In this document: piece after piece, positions 13,165 through 25,077 of the stretch | Position numbering within the stretch: the first letter of the stretch is position 1 | How the letters are laid out: each line of letters begins with the position of its first letter | From: Halichoerus grypus | Taxonomy: Eukaryota > Chordata > Mammalia > Carnivora > Phocidae | Direction of reading: 5' to 3' | DNA: 64,000 bases | Assembly: GCF_964656455.1 (NCBI RefSeq) | Contig: NC_135726.1 | Coordinates: 34,811,930-34,875,929 of the forward strand | Position numbers and translations under genes: made by a program | Notes under the pieces: model-generated | Databases searched by the model: none | The model's input: the letters and a program-made list of their open reading frames with translations, nothing else | Told to the model about the DNA's origin: nothing

Positions 13165-14058
13165 ATGACAAGATGGAAAAAATCACCTCAACAAAAAGAA
13201 CAAGAGGCAGTACTGACTGCCAGGGACCTAATCAATACGGACATTAGTAAGATGTCGGAACTAGAGTTCAGAATGATGATTTTAAAGATACTAGCTGGGC
13301 TTCAAAAAAGCATAGAAGATATTAGAGAACCTTTCTGGAGAAATAAAAGAACTAAAATCTAACCAAGTCAAAATCAAAAAGGCTATTAAGGAGGGGCAAT
13401 CAAAAAAGGAGGCTCTAACTGCTAGGATAAATGAGGCAGAAGAAAGAATCAGTGAGATAGAAGACCAAATGATGGAAAATCAAGAAGCTGAGAAAAAGAG
13501 AGATCAACAACTACTGGATTACGAGGGCAGAATTCGAGAAATAAGTGATACCATAAGATGAAACAATATTAGAATAATTGGGATCCCAGAAAAAGAAGAA
13601 AGAGAGAGGGGGTTAGAAGGTATACTGGAGCAAATTATAGCAGAGAACTTCCCTAATTTGGGGAAGAACACAGACATCAAAAACCAGGAGGCACAGAGAA
13701 CCCCCACAAAATCAATAAAAATAGGTCAACACCCCGACATCTAATAGTAAAACTTACGAGTCTCAGAGACAAAGAGAAAATCCTGAAAGCAGCTCGGGAG
13801 AAGAGATATGTAACCTACAATGGTAGAAACATTAGATTGGCAACAGACTGATCCACAGAGACCTGGCAGGCCAGAAAGGACTGGCATCATATATTCAGAG
13901 CACTAAATGAGAAAAATATGCAGCCAAGAATACTATATCCAGCTAGGCTGTCATTGAAAACAGAAGGAGAGATAAAAAGCTTCCAGGACAAACAAAAACT
14001 AAAGGAATTTGCAAACACGAAACCAGCCCTACAACAAATATTGAAAGGGGTCCTCTAA
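13165..14058 (+). pseudogene. L1-A ORF1 (RNA-binding chaperone protein), broken
   Basis: Starts MTRWKKSPQQKEQEAVLTAR. ORF1p is a trimeric coiled-coil, RNA-binding protein that packages L1 RNA (family knowledge). A frameshift follows codon ~60, where agagaacc stands for agagaaaccc. An in-frame TGA at 13849-13851 sits after the RLATD motif, after which the frame stays open for 68 codons to the normal TAA at 14056-14058. The same TGA is in L1-B. Confidence 0.85.
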
Positions 14059-14139
14059 GCAAAGAGAGAGCCTAAAAGTAACATAGACCAGAAAGGAACA
14101 CAGATAATATACAGTAACAGTCACCTTACAGGCAATACA

Positions 14140-16777
14140 ATGGCACTAAATTCCTATCTTTCAATAGTCACCCTGAATGTAAATGGGTTAAATGCCCTAA
14201 TCAAAAGACACAGGCTATCAGATTGGATTAAAAAACAAGACCCATCAATATGCTGTCTGCAAGAGACTCATTTTAGACCCAAAGACACCCCCAGATTTAA
14301 AGTGAGGGGGTGGAAAACCATTTACCATGCTAATGGACACCAAAAGAAAGCCGGGGCGGCAATCCTTATATCACACAAATTAGATTTTAAACCAAAGACT
14401 ATAATAAGAGATGAGGAAGGACACTATATCCTACTTAAAGGGTGTATCCAACAAGAAGATCTAACAGTTGTAAATATCTATGCCCCTAACATAGGAGCAG
14501 CCACTTATATAAGCCAATTAATAACAAAAGCCAAGAAACACATCAACAACAATACAATAATAGTGGGGACTTTAACACCCCCCTCACTGAAATGGACAGA
14601 TCATCTAAGAAAAAGATCAACAAGGAAATAAAGACTTTAAATGACACACTGGACCAAATGGACTTCATAGATATATTCAGAACATTCCATCCCAAAGGAA
14701 CAGAATACATATTCTTCGCTGGTACCTATGGAACATTCTCCAGAAGAGATCACATCCTAGGTCACAAATCAGGTCTCAACCGGTACCAAAACATTGGGAT
14801 TATTCCCTCCATATTTTCAGACCACAATGCTTTGAAACTAGAACTCAATCACAAGAGGAAAGTCAGAAAGAACTCAAATACATGGAGGCTAAAGAGCATC
14901 CTACTAAAGAATGAATGGGTCAACCGGGAGATTAAAGAAGAATTTAAAAAATTCATGGAAACCAAAGAAAATGAAAACACAACTGTTCAAAATCTTTGGG
15001 ATGCAGCAAAGGCAGTCCTAAGAGGAAAATATATAGCAATACAAGCCTTTCTCAAGAAACAAGAAAGGTCTCAAATACACAACTTAACTCTACACCTAAA
15101 GGAGATGGAGAAAGAACAGCAAAGAAAGCCTAAACCTAGCAGGAGAAGAGAAATAATAAAGATCAGAGCAGAAATCAATGAAATAGAAACCAAAAGAACA
15201 GTAGAACAGATCAACAAAACTAGGAGCTGGTTCTTTGAAAGAATTAACAAGATTATAAACCCCTCCCAGACTTATCAAAAAGAAAAGAGAAATGACCCAA
15301 ATAAATAAAATCATGAATGAAAGAGGAGAGATCACAACCAACACCAAAGAAATACTAACAATTATAAGAACATATTATCAACAACTATATGCCAGCAAAT
15401 TAGATAATCTGGAAGAAATAGATGCATTCCTAGAGATGTATCAACTACCAAAACTGAACCAGAAAGAAATAGAAAACCTGAACAGACCTATAACCACTAA
15501 GGAGATTGAAGCAGTCCTCAAAAATCTCCCAACAAACAAAAGCCCAGGGCCAGATGGCTTCCCAGGGGAATTCTACCAAACATTTAAAGAAGAATGAATA
15601 CCTGTTCTTCTGAAACTGTTCCAAAAAATAGAAATGGAAGGAAAACTTCCAAATTCGTTTTATGAGGCCACTATTACCTTGATCCCCAAACCAGACAAAG
15701 ACCCCATCCAAAAGGAGAATTACAGACCAATATCCTTGATGAACATGGATGCAAAAATTCTCACCAAAATACTAGCCAATAGGATCCAACAGTACATTGA
15801 AAGGATTATTCACCACGACCAAGTGGGATTTATCCCTGGGCTGCAAGGTTGGTTCAACATCCGCAAATCAATCAATGTGATATAATATATTAATAAAAGA
15901 AAGAACAAGAACCATATGATCCTCTCAATAGATGTAGAAAAAGCATTTGATAAAGTACAGCATCCTTTCTTGATCAAAACTCTTCAGAGTATAGGGATAG
16001 AGAGTACATACCTCAATAGCCTAAAAGCCATCTATGAAAAACTCACAGCAAATATCATTCTCAATGGGGAAAAACTGAGAGCTTTCCCCCGAAGGTCAGG
16101 AACACAGCGGATGTCCACTATCACCACTGCTATTCAACATAGTATTAGAAGTCCTAGCCACAGAAATCAGACAACAAAAAGAAATCAAAGGCATCCGAAT
16201 TGGCAAAGAAATCAAGCTCTCACTCTTTGCAGATGATACGATACTTTATGTGGAAAACCCAAAAGACTCCACCCCAAAATTTCTAGAACTCATACAGGAG
16301 TTCAGTCAAGTGGCAGGATATAAAATCAATGCACAGAAATCAGTGGCATTCCCATACACCAACAAGACAGAAGAAAGAGAAATTAAGGAGTCGATCCCAT
16401 TTACAATTGCACCCAAAACCATAAGATACCTAGGAATAAATCTAACCAAAGAGGCAAAGGATCTGTACTCAGAAAACTATAAAATACTCATGAAAGAAAT
16501 TGAGGAAGACACAAAGGAATGGAAAAACGTTCCATGCTCATGGATTGGAAGAACAAATATTGTGAAAATGTCAATGCTACCTAGAGCAATCTACACATTC
16601 AATGCAATCCCTATCAAAATACCATCCACTTTTTTCAAAGAAATGGAACAAATAATCCTAAAATTCGTATGGAACCAGAAAAGACCCCGAATAGCCAGAG
16701 AAATGTTGAAAAAGAAAAGCAAAGCTGGCGGTATCACAATTCCGGACTTCCAGCTCTATTACAAAGCTGTCATCATC
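14140..16777 (+). pseudogene. L1-A ORF2, 5' part (endonuclease and reverse transcriptase), broken
   Basis: Begins MALNSYLSIVTLNVNGLNAL, the apurinic-endonuclease N-terminus. The reverse-transcriptase region follows ([13 protein letters not shown], then [15 protein letters not shown], then FADD-type sequence near 16230). Defects visible: a lost G near 14568 (frameshift), TGA at 15595-15597, TAA at 15883-15885 and further frame changes near 16090-16240. The frame is then cut by L1-B at 16777 and resumes at 23924. Confidence 0.88.
16761..16777 (+). repeat. Target-site duplication of L1-B, left copy
   Basis: acaaagctgtcatcatc, identical to 23907-23923. The sequence belongs to ORF2 of L1-A, which proves nesting. 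Confidence 0.97.
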
Positions 16778-18637
16778 GGGGGCGGAGCAAGATGGCGGAG
16801 GAGTAGGAGACCTGGATTTCGTCTCCTCTCAGGAATTCAGCTGGATAGGGATCAAACCATTCTGAACACCTACAAACTCAACAGGAGATCGAAGAAAAGA
16901 AGAGCAACAACTCTCTGAACAGAAAAGCGACCACTTTCTGGAAGGTAGGACGTGCGGAGAAGTGAATCCGAGGCGAAATTCGGGAGGATAGACGGCGGGG
17001 GAGGGGCCTCCGTTGGCCGCTTCTGGCAAGTGATAGAGCCACGGAGCACAAAATCGGAACTTTTAGAAGTCTGCTCCGCTGAGGGACGTCACTCTGGTGG
17101 CGAAGTGGAGGGTGGAACCCTCGCGGGACAGTGTGGTCTCAGGACCCTCGGGGTCACAGAAAGACCGGGGGTGCCTGAGTGCGGCAGAGCTCCCAGGTAT
17201 CGGAGCAGGGAAGCCGGCTGCAGAGACGGAGCCCAGGCGCGGGCTCTCAGCTCGGGGTTGCCATAAACCGTGATCTGCGGCACAGTCGGGCCACTGCTCC
17301 TCCAGCAGGGACCCAACAAGCGGCAGATCCGGGGAGACTCACCTTCTTCCCCCGGGAGAAGAGGTGCGGGAGCGCACCGCGGGGATCTGCTGGGTTTGGA
17401 GACTCCACCCGGGGTCGGGTGCAAGATAGAAAGGCGCGGACACAGGCCGGGTGAGCGCGGAGTGTGGCCGGAGACCGGGGAGACGGGAGTGACTGACTGC
17501 TTTTCTCTGGGGGCTCGCTGAGGAGCGGGATCCCGAGTTCTCGGCTCCTCCGGGGCGGAGACTGGGAGGCCGCCATTTTCACTCTCGGCCTCCAAAGCTG
17601 TACTGAAAGCTTGCAGGAAACAAAAGCTCCGGAGAGCAAACCCGAGCAGATTACTGAGCCCGGACCGGCAAGGGCGGGGCAATTTTGCCTCCGGCAAAGA
17701 CATTTGAGAACCACGGCAACAGGCCCCTCCCCCAGAAGATCAGCGAGAACAGCCAGCCAAGACCAAGTTTACCGATCAATGAGAACGGCAGAACTCCAGC
17801 GCTAGGGGAATACTGCACATAGAATTCATGGCTTTTTTACCATGATTCTTTAGTCTTTCAAAGTTAATTATTTTTTTAACTGTCTTTTTTTCTTTTTTCT
17901 TTTTTTCTTTTTTTTGAATTTTTCTTTTTCCCTTTTTCAACCAACATCTTATCAATCCCTTTTTTAAAAAAAAAACATTTTTATTTTTCATTTTTAAAGT
18001 CATATTCCATCCCTTCATAGTAGTTACCCGTATTTTTGGCATATATATATAAGTTGTTCTCTCTTTAAAATCTTGAGATAGTTTCTTCTAACAGATCAAA
18101 ATATACTCTAAATCTCTAGTGTATGGTTTTTTTCTACTCCCCTGCCTGATCACATTCTCTCCCTTTTTTCTTTCTTTCTTTTTTTTTTAATCCTCTTTCT
18201 TTTTTCAAACAACTTATCAAATCCTTTTATAAAATTTTTATAATTTCCATCTTTACAGTCATATTCCATCCCTTCATCATATCAACCCTTATTTTTGTAC
18301 ATATATAAGTTTTTCTTTCTTTAAAATTTTGGGAGGCACTTTCTTTTAACAGACCAAAATACACCCAAAATCTAGTGTGTGGCACTGATCTATAAACCAG
18401 CCTGATCATATTTGATCACATTCTGTTTTTGTTTTGTTTTGTTTTGTTCTGCTTTTGTTTGTTTTTAACTTTATCTTTTTCTTTTTTCTTTTTTTCTTTC
18501 TTTTTCTTTTTTCTCTCTTTCCCTTTATTTTCCCACTGCTTCAGGTCTTTTCTGACTTGTTTAGAGTGTATTTTCTGGGGACGTTGTTACCCTGCTAGCA
18601 TTTTGTTCTCTCATTAATCTATTCTCCTCTGCACAAA
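16778..18637 (+). promoter_or_regulatory. L1-B 5' UTR with CpG-rich internal promoter
   Basis: The first ~1 kb is CpG-dense (about 16930-17720) and carries an intact YY1-type core AAGATGGCG at 16789-16797 near the start, as in L1 promoters of other mammals (family knowledge). The 3' portion (17830-18620) is a long T/pyrimidine-rich tract. The leading extra Gs after the target site could be cap-derived additions. Confidence 0.75.
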
Positions 18638-19327
18638 ATGACAAGACGGAAAAAATCACCTCAACAAAAAGAACAAGAGGTAGTACCGACTGCCAGGGAC
18701 CTACTCAATACAGACATTAGTACGATGTCAGATCTAGAGTTCAGAATCATCACTTTAAAGATACTAGCTGGCCTTGAAAAAAGCATGGAAGTTATTAGAG
18801 AAACCCTTTCTGGAGAAGTAAAAGAACTAAAATCTAACCAAGTAGAAATCAAAAAGGCTATTAATGAGGTGCAATCAAATATGGGGGCGCTAACTGCTAG
18901 GATAAATGAGGCAGAAGAAAGAATCAGTGAGATAGAAGACCAAATGATGGAAAATAAAGAAGCTGAGAAAAAGAGAGATAAACAACTACTGGATCACGAG
19001 GGCAGAATTCGAGAGCTAAGCGATATCATAAGACGAAACAACATTAGAATAATTGGGATCCCAGAAGAAGAAGAAAGAGAGAGAGGGGCAGAAGGTATAA
19101 TGGAGCAAATTATAGCAGAGAACTTCCATAATTTGGGGAAGGAAACAGGCATCAAAATCCAGGAAGCACAGAGAACCCCTCTCAAAATCAATAAAAATAG
19201 GTCAACACCCCGACATCTAATAGTAAAACTTACGAGTCTCAGAGACAAAGAGAAAATCCTGAAAGCAGCTCGGGAGAAGAGATATGTAACCTACAATGGT
19301 AGAAACATTAGATTGGCAACAGACTGA
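18638..19327 (+). pseudogene. L1-B ORF1, prematurely terminated (229 codons)
   Basis: Starts MTRRKKSPQQKEQEVVPTAR, followed by a heptad-rich coiled-coil (about residues 35-140, including EAEERISEIEDQM), then the RNA-recognition-like region (NNIRIIGIPEEEE...) and the start of the C-terminal domain (RYVTYNGRNIRLATD). TGA at 19325-19327 ends it where L1-C has a leucine codon. Beyond it the frame is open for about 50 codons until a 1-nt deletion at 19481-19490 (gaattgcaaa where L1-A has gaatttgcaaa). A normal ORF1 would be about 300 codons. Confidence 0.85.
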
Positions 19328-19614
19328 TCCACAGAGACCTGGCAGGCCAGAAAGGACTGGCAGGACATATTCAGAGCACTAAATGAGAAAAATATGCAGC
19401 CAAGAATACTATATCCAGCTAGGCTGTCATTGAAAATTGAAGGAGAGATAAAAAGCTTCCAGGACAAACAAAAACTAAAGGAATTGCAAATACGAAACCA
19501 GCCCTACAAGAAATCTTGAAAGGGGTCCTCTAAGCAAAGAGAGAGCCTAAAAGCAACATAGACCAGAAAGGAACACAGACAATATACAGTAACAGTCACT
19601 TTACAGGCAATACA

Positions 19615-22600
19615 ATGGCACTAAATTCCTATCTTTCAATAGTTACCCTGAATGTAAATGGGCTAAATGCCCCAATCAAAAGACACAGGCTATCAGATTG
19701 GATTAAAAAACAAGACCCATCGATATACTGTCGGCAAGAGACTCATTTTAGACCCAAAGACACCCGCAGATTGAAAGTGAGGGGGTGGAAAACCATTTAC
19801 CATGCTAATGGACACCAAAAGAAAGCTGGGGTGGCAATCCTTATATCAGACAGATTTTAAACCAAAGACTGTAATAAGAGATGAGGAAGGACACTATATC
19901 ATACTTAAAGGTTCTATCCAACAAGAAGATCTAACAATTGTAAATATCTATGCCCCTAACATGGGAGCAGCCAATTATATAAGGCAATTAAGAACAAAAG
20001 CAAAGAAACACATTGACAACAATACAATAATAGTGGGGGACTTTAACACCCCCCTCACTGAAATGGACAGATCGTCTAAGCAAAAGATCAACAAGGAAAT
20101 AAAGACTTTAAATGGACCAAATGGACTTCACAGACATATTCAGAACATTCCATCCCAAAGCAACGGAATACACATTCTTCTCTAGTGCCCATGGAACATT
20201 CTCCAGAATAGATCACATCCTAGGTCATAAATCAGGTCTCAACCGGTACCAGAAGATTGGGATCATCCCCTGCCTATTTTCAGACCACAATGCTTTGAAA
20301 CTAGAACTCAATCACAAGAGGAAAGTCGGAAAGAACTCAAATACATGGAGGCTAAAGAGCATCCTACTGAAGAATGAATGGGTCAACCAGGAAATTAAAG
20401 AAGAATTAAAAAAATTCATGGAAACCAATGAAAATGAAAACACAACTATTCAAAATCTTTGGGATACAGCAAAGGCAGTCCTAAGAGGAAAGTATATAGC
20501 AATACAAGCCTTTCTCAAGAAACAAGAAAGGTCTCAAGTACACAACCTAACCCTACACCTAAAGGAGCTGGAGAAAGAACAGCAAATAAAGCCTAAACCC
20601 AGCAGGAGAAGAGAAATAATAAAGATCAGAGCAGAAATCAATGAAATAGAAACCAAAAGAACAGTAGAACAGATCAACGAAACTAGGAGCTGGTTCTTTG
20701 AAAGAATTAACAAGATTGATAAGCCCCTGGCCAGACTTATCAAAAAGAAAAGAGAAATGACCCAAATCAACAAAATCATGAATGAAAGAGGAGAAATCAC
20801 AACCAACACCAAAGAAATACAGACAATTATAAGGACATATTATGAGCAACTCTATGCCAGCAAATTAGATAACCTGGAAGTAATGGATGCATTCCTAGAG
20901 ATGTATCAACTACCAAAACTGAACCAGGAAGAAATAGAAAACCTGAACAGACCCATAACCACTAAGGAAATTGAAGCAGTCATCAAAAATCTCCGAAAAA
21001 ACAAAAGCCCAGGGCCAGATGGCTTCCCAGGGGAATTCTACCAAACATTTCAAGAAGAATTAATACCTATCCTTCTGAAACTGTTCCAAAAAATAGAAAT
21101 GGAAGGAAAACTTCCAAACTCATTTTATGAGGCCAGCATTACCTTGATCCCAAAACCAGACAAAGACCCCATCAAAAAGGAGAATTACAGACCAATATCC
21201 CTGATGAACATGGATGCAAAAATTCTCACCAAAATACTAGCCAATAGGATCCAACAGTACATTAAAAGGATTATTCACCACGACCAAGTGGGATTTATCC
21301 CTGGGCTGCAAGGTTGGTTCAACATCCGCAAATCAATCAACGTGATACAATACATTAACAAAAGAAAGAACAAGAATCATATGATCCTCTCAATAGATGC
21401 AGAAAAAGCATTTGACAAAGTACAGCATCCTTTCTTGATCAAAACTCTTCAGAGTATAGGGATAGAGGGTACATACCTCAATATCATATAAGCCATCTAT
21501 GAGAAGCCCACAGCGAATATCATTCTCAATGGGGAAAAACTGAGAGCTTTCGCCCTAAGGTCAGGAACGCGGCAGGGATGTCCACTATCACCACTGCTAT
21601 TCAACATAGTATTGGAAGTCTTAGCCACAGCAATCAGACAACAAAAAGAAATCAAAGGCATCCAAATTGGCAAAGAAGAAGTCAAACTCTCACTCTTTGC
21701 AGATGATATGATACTTTATGTGGAAAACCCAAAAGACTCCACCCCAAAACTGCTAGAACTCATACAGGAATTCAGTCAAGTGGCAGGAGATAAAATCAAT
21801 GCACAGAAGTCAGTGGCATTCCTATACACCAACAACAAGTCAGAAGAAAGAGAAATTAAGGCGTCGATCCCATTTACAATTGCACCCAAAACCATAAGAT
21901 ACCTAGGAATAAATCTAACCAAAGAGGCAAAGGATCTGTACTCAGAAAACTATAAAATACTCATGAAAGAAATTGAGGAAGACACAAAGAAATGGAAAAA
22001 CGTTCCATGCTCATGGATTGGAAGAACAAATATTGTGAAGATGTCAATCCTACCTAGAGCGATCTACACATTCAATGCAATCCCCATCAAAATACCATCC
22101 ACTTTCTTCAAAGAAATGGAACAAATAATCCTAAAATTTGTATGGAACCAGAAAAGACCCCGCATAGCCAGAGGAATGTTGAAAAAGAAAAGCAAAGCTG
22201 GCAGCATCTCAATTCCGGACTTCCAGCTCTATTACAAAGCTGTCATCATCAAGACAGTATGGTAGTGGCACAAAAACAGACACATAGATCAATGGAACAG
22301 AAGAGAGAGCCCAGAAATGGACCCTCAACTATATGGTCAACTAATCTTTGACAAAGCAGGAAAGAATGTCCAATGGAAAAAAGACAGTCTCTTCAACAAA
22401 TGGTGTTGGGAAAATTGGACAGCCACATGCAGAAGAATGAAACTGGACCATTTCCTTACACCACACACAAAAATAGACTCCAAATGGTTGAAAGACATCA
22501 ATGTGAGACAGGAGTCCATCAGAATCCTAATGGAGAACACAGGCAGCAACCTCTTCGACATCAGCCACAGCAACTTCTTCCTAGAAACATCGCCAAAGGC

Positions 22601-23417
22601 AAGGGAAGCAAGGGCAAAAATGAACTATTGGGACTTCATCAAGATAAAAAGCTTTTGCAAAGCAAAGGAAACAGTCAACAAAACCAAAAGACAACCGACA
22701 GAATGGGAGAAGATATTTGCAAATGATGTATCAGATAAAGGGCTAGTATCCAAAATCTATAAAGAACTCATCAAACTCAACACCCAAAGAACAAAGAATC
22801 CAATCAAGAAATGGGCAGAAGACATGAACAGACATTTTTCCAAAGAAGACATCCAAACGGCCAACAGACACATGAAAAAGTGTTCAATATCGCTCGGCAT
22901 CAGGGAAATCCAAATCAAAACCTCAATGAGATACCACCTCACACCAGTCAGAATGGCTAAAATTAACAAGTCAGGAAATGACAGATGTTGGCGGGGATGC
23001 GGAGAAAGGGGAACCCTCCTACACTGTTGGTGGGAATGCAAGCTGGTGCAGCCACTCTGGAAAACAGTATGGAGGTTCCTCAAAAAGTTGAAAATAGAGC
23101 TACCATATGATCCAGCAATTGCACTCCTGGGTATTTACCCCAAAGATACAAAAGTAGGGACCCGAAAGGCTACGTGCACCCCGATGTTTATAGCAGCAAT
23201 GTCCACAATAGCCAAACTGTGGAAAGAGCCAAGATGTCCATCGACAGATGAATGGATAAAGAAGATGTGGTATATATATACAATGGAATATTATGCAGCC
23301 ATCAAAAGGAATGAGATCTTGCCATTTGCAACGACGTGGATGGAACTGGAGGGTATTATGCTGAGCGAAATAAGTCAAACAGAGAAAGACATGTATCATA
23401 TGACCTCACTGATATGA
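19615..23417 (+). pseudogene. L1-B ORF2 (endonuclease-reverse transcriptase), few lesions
   Basis: ORF2p nicks target DNA and reverse-transcribes L1 RNA. The N-terminal endonuclease begins MALNSYLSIVTLNVNGLNAP. Two small deletions against L1-A shift the frame: 5 nt near 19852 and 8 nt near 20115. From 20112 the frame is open to 23417 except for TAA at 21489-21491 (lysine codon in relatives) and TAG at 22263-22265 (tyrosine in L1-A). The reverse-transcriptase active-site FADDM lies near 21700, and the Cys-rich C-terminus ([18 protein letters not shown]) at about 22987-23040. It is not coding-competent as it stands. Confidence 0.9.
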
Positions 23418-23906
23418 GGAATTCTTAATCTCAGGAAACAAACTGAGGGTTGCTGGAGTGCAGGGTGGGGTGGGAGGGATGGGGTGACTGGGTGATGGAC
23501 ACTGGGGAGGGTATGTGTTCTGGTAAGCGCTGAGAATTGTGCAAGACTGTTGAATCTCAGATCTGTACCTCTGAAAGAAATAATGCAATATATGTTAAGA
23601 AAGAAAAAAAGAAGAAGAATGTAGCAGGAGGGGAAGAATGAAGGGGGGGAAATCGGAGGGGGAGAAGAACCATGAGAGACGATGGACTCTGAAAAACAAA
23701 CTGAGGGTTCTAGAGGGGAGGGGGGTGGGAGGATGGGTTAGCCTGGTGATGGGTATTGAGGAGGGCACGTTCTGCATGGAGCACTGGGTGTTATGCACAA
23801 ACAATGAATCATGGAACACTATATCTAAAACTAATGATGTAATGTATGGGGATTAACATAACAATAAAAAAATTAAAAAAAATTAAAAATAAAAATAAAA
23901 AAATAA
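23418..23906 (+). other. L1-B 3' UTR and A-rich tail
   Basis: Contains two G-quadruplex motifs (23463-23484 and 23715-23736) and two diverged copies of one module. The shared start aaacaaactgagggtt occurs at 23436-23451 and again at 23694-23709, separated by an A/G-rich stretch (23590-23700). The tail is A-rich with T interruptions. Confidence 0.8.
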
Positions 23907-23923
23907 ACAAAGCTGTCATCATC
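23907..23923 (+). repeat. Target-site duplication of L1-B, right copy
   Basis: acaaagctgtcatcatc, identical to 16761-16777. L1-A ORF2 resumes in register with aagacagtatggtattgg. Confidence 0.97.
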
Positions 23924-25077
23924 AAGACAGTATGGTATTGGCACAAAAACAGACACTTAGATCAATGGAACAGAAGAGAGAGCCCAGAAATGGACCCTCA
24001 ACTCTATGGTCAACTAATCTTCAACAAAGCAGGAAAGAATGTCCAATGGATAAAGACAGTCTCTTCAAGAAATGGTGTTGGGAAAATTGGACAGCCACAT
24101 GCAGAAGAATGAAACTGGTCCATTTCCTTACACCACACACAAAATGGTTGAAAGATCTCAATGTGAGACAGGAGTCCATCAAAATCCTAAAGGAGAACAC
24201 AGGCAGCAACCTCTTCGACATCAGCCGCAGCAACTTCTTCCTAGAAACATCGCCAAAGGCAAGGGAAGCAAGGGCAAAAATGAACTACTGGGACTTCATC
24301 AAGATAAAAAGCTTTTGCACAGCAAAAGAAACAGTCAACAAAACCAAAAGACAACTGACAGAATGGGAGAAGATATTTGCAAATGATGTATCAGATAAAG
24401 GGCTAGTATTCAAAATCTATAAAGAACATATCAAACTCAACACCCAAAGAACAAATGATCCAATCAAGAAATGGGCAGAAGACATGAACAGACATTTTTC
24501 CAAAGAAGACACCCAAATGGCCAACAGACACATGAAAAAGTGCTCAACATCGCTCGGCATCAGGGAAATCCAAATCAAAACCTCAATGAGATATCACCTC
24601 ACACCAGTCAGAATGGCTAAAATTAACAAGTCAGGAAATGACAGATGTTGGCAGGGATGCGGAGAAAGGGGAACCCTCCTACACTGTTGGTGGGAATGCA
24701 AGCTGGTGCAGGCACTCTGGAAAACAGTATGGAGGTTCCTCCAAAAGTTGAAAATAGAGCTGCCCTACGACCCAGCAATTGCACTACTGGGTATTTACCC
24801 CAAAGATACAAATGTAGGCATCCGAAGGGGTACGTGCACCCCGATGTTTATAGCAGCAATATCCACAATAGCCAAACTATGGAAAGAGCCAAGATGTCCA
24901 TCGACAGATGAATGGAGAAAGAAGATGTGGTATATATATACAATGGTATATTATGCAGCTATCAAAACGAATGAAATCTTGCCATTTGCAACGACATGGA
25001 TGGAACTGGAGGGTATTATGCTGGGCGAAATAAGTCAGTCAGAGAAAGACATGTATCATATGCCCTCACTGGTATGA
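23924..25077 (+). pseudogene. L1-A ORF2, 3' part (C-terminal, Cys-rich domain)
   Basis: The frame from 23932 runs 381 codons to a stop at 25075-25077 and includes the Cys-rich motif [18 protein letters not shown] (about 24646-24700) and the conserved ending region ([20 protein letters not shown]). This C-terminal domain is needed for reverse transcription and RNA binding in L1 (family knowledge). The segment is the continuation of 14140-16777. Confidence 0.9.

Larger units (their letters stand above)
16778..23906 (+). mobile_element. L1-B: full-length LINE-1 nested inside L1-A ORF2
   Basis: It begins with a G-rich start (gggggcggagcaagatggcg) and contains a 5' UTR of about 1.86 kb, ORF1, ORF2, a 3' UTR and an A-rich tail. 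A perfect 17-bp target-site duplication flanks it. It is clearly the same subfamily as L1-A; long stretches agree almost base for base. Its ORF2 is nearly open, and CpG density in its 5' UTR is high, so it is the younger of the two. It lies opposite to PHKB transcription. Confidence 0.96.

Noticed and set aside
12600..18620. Long T-rich tracts in the L1-A and L1-B 5' UTRs as independent satellite repeats
   Set aside because: They occur at the same position in both L1s and are part of the subfamily's 5' UTR.
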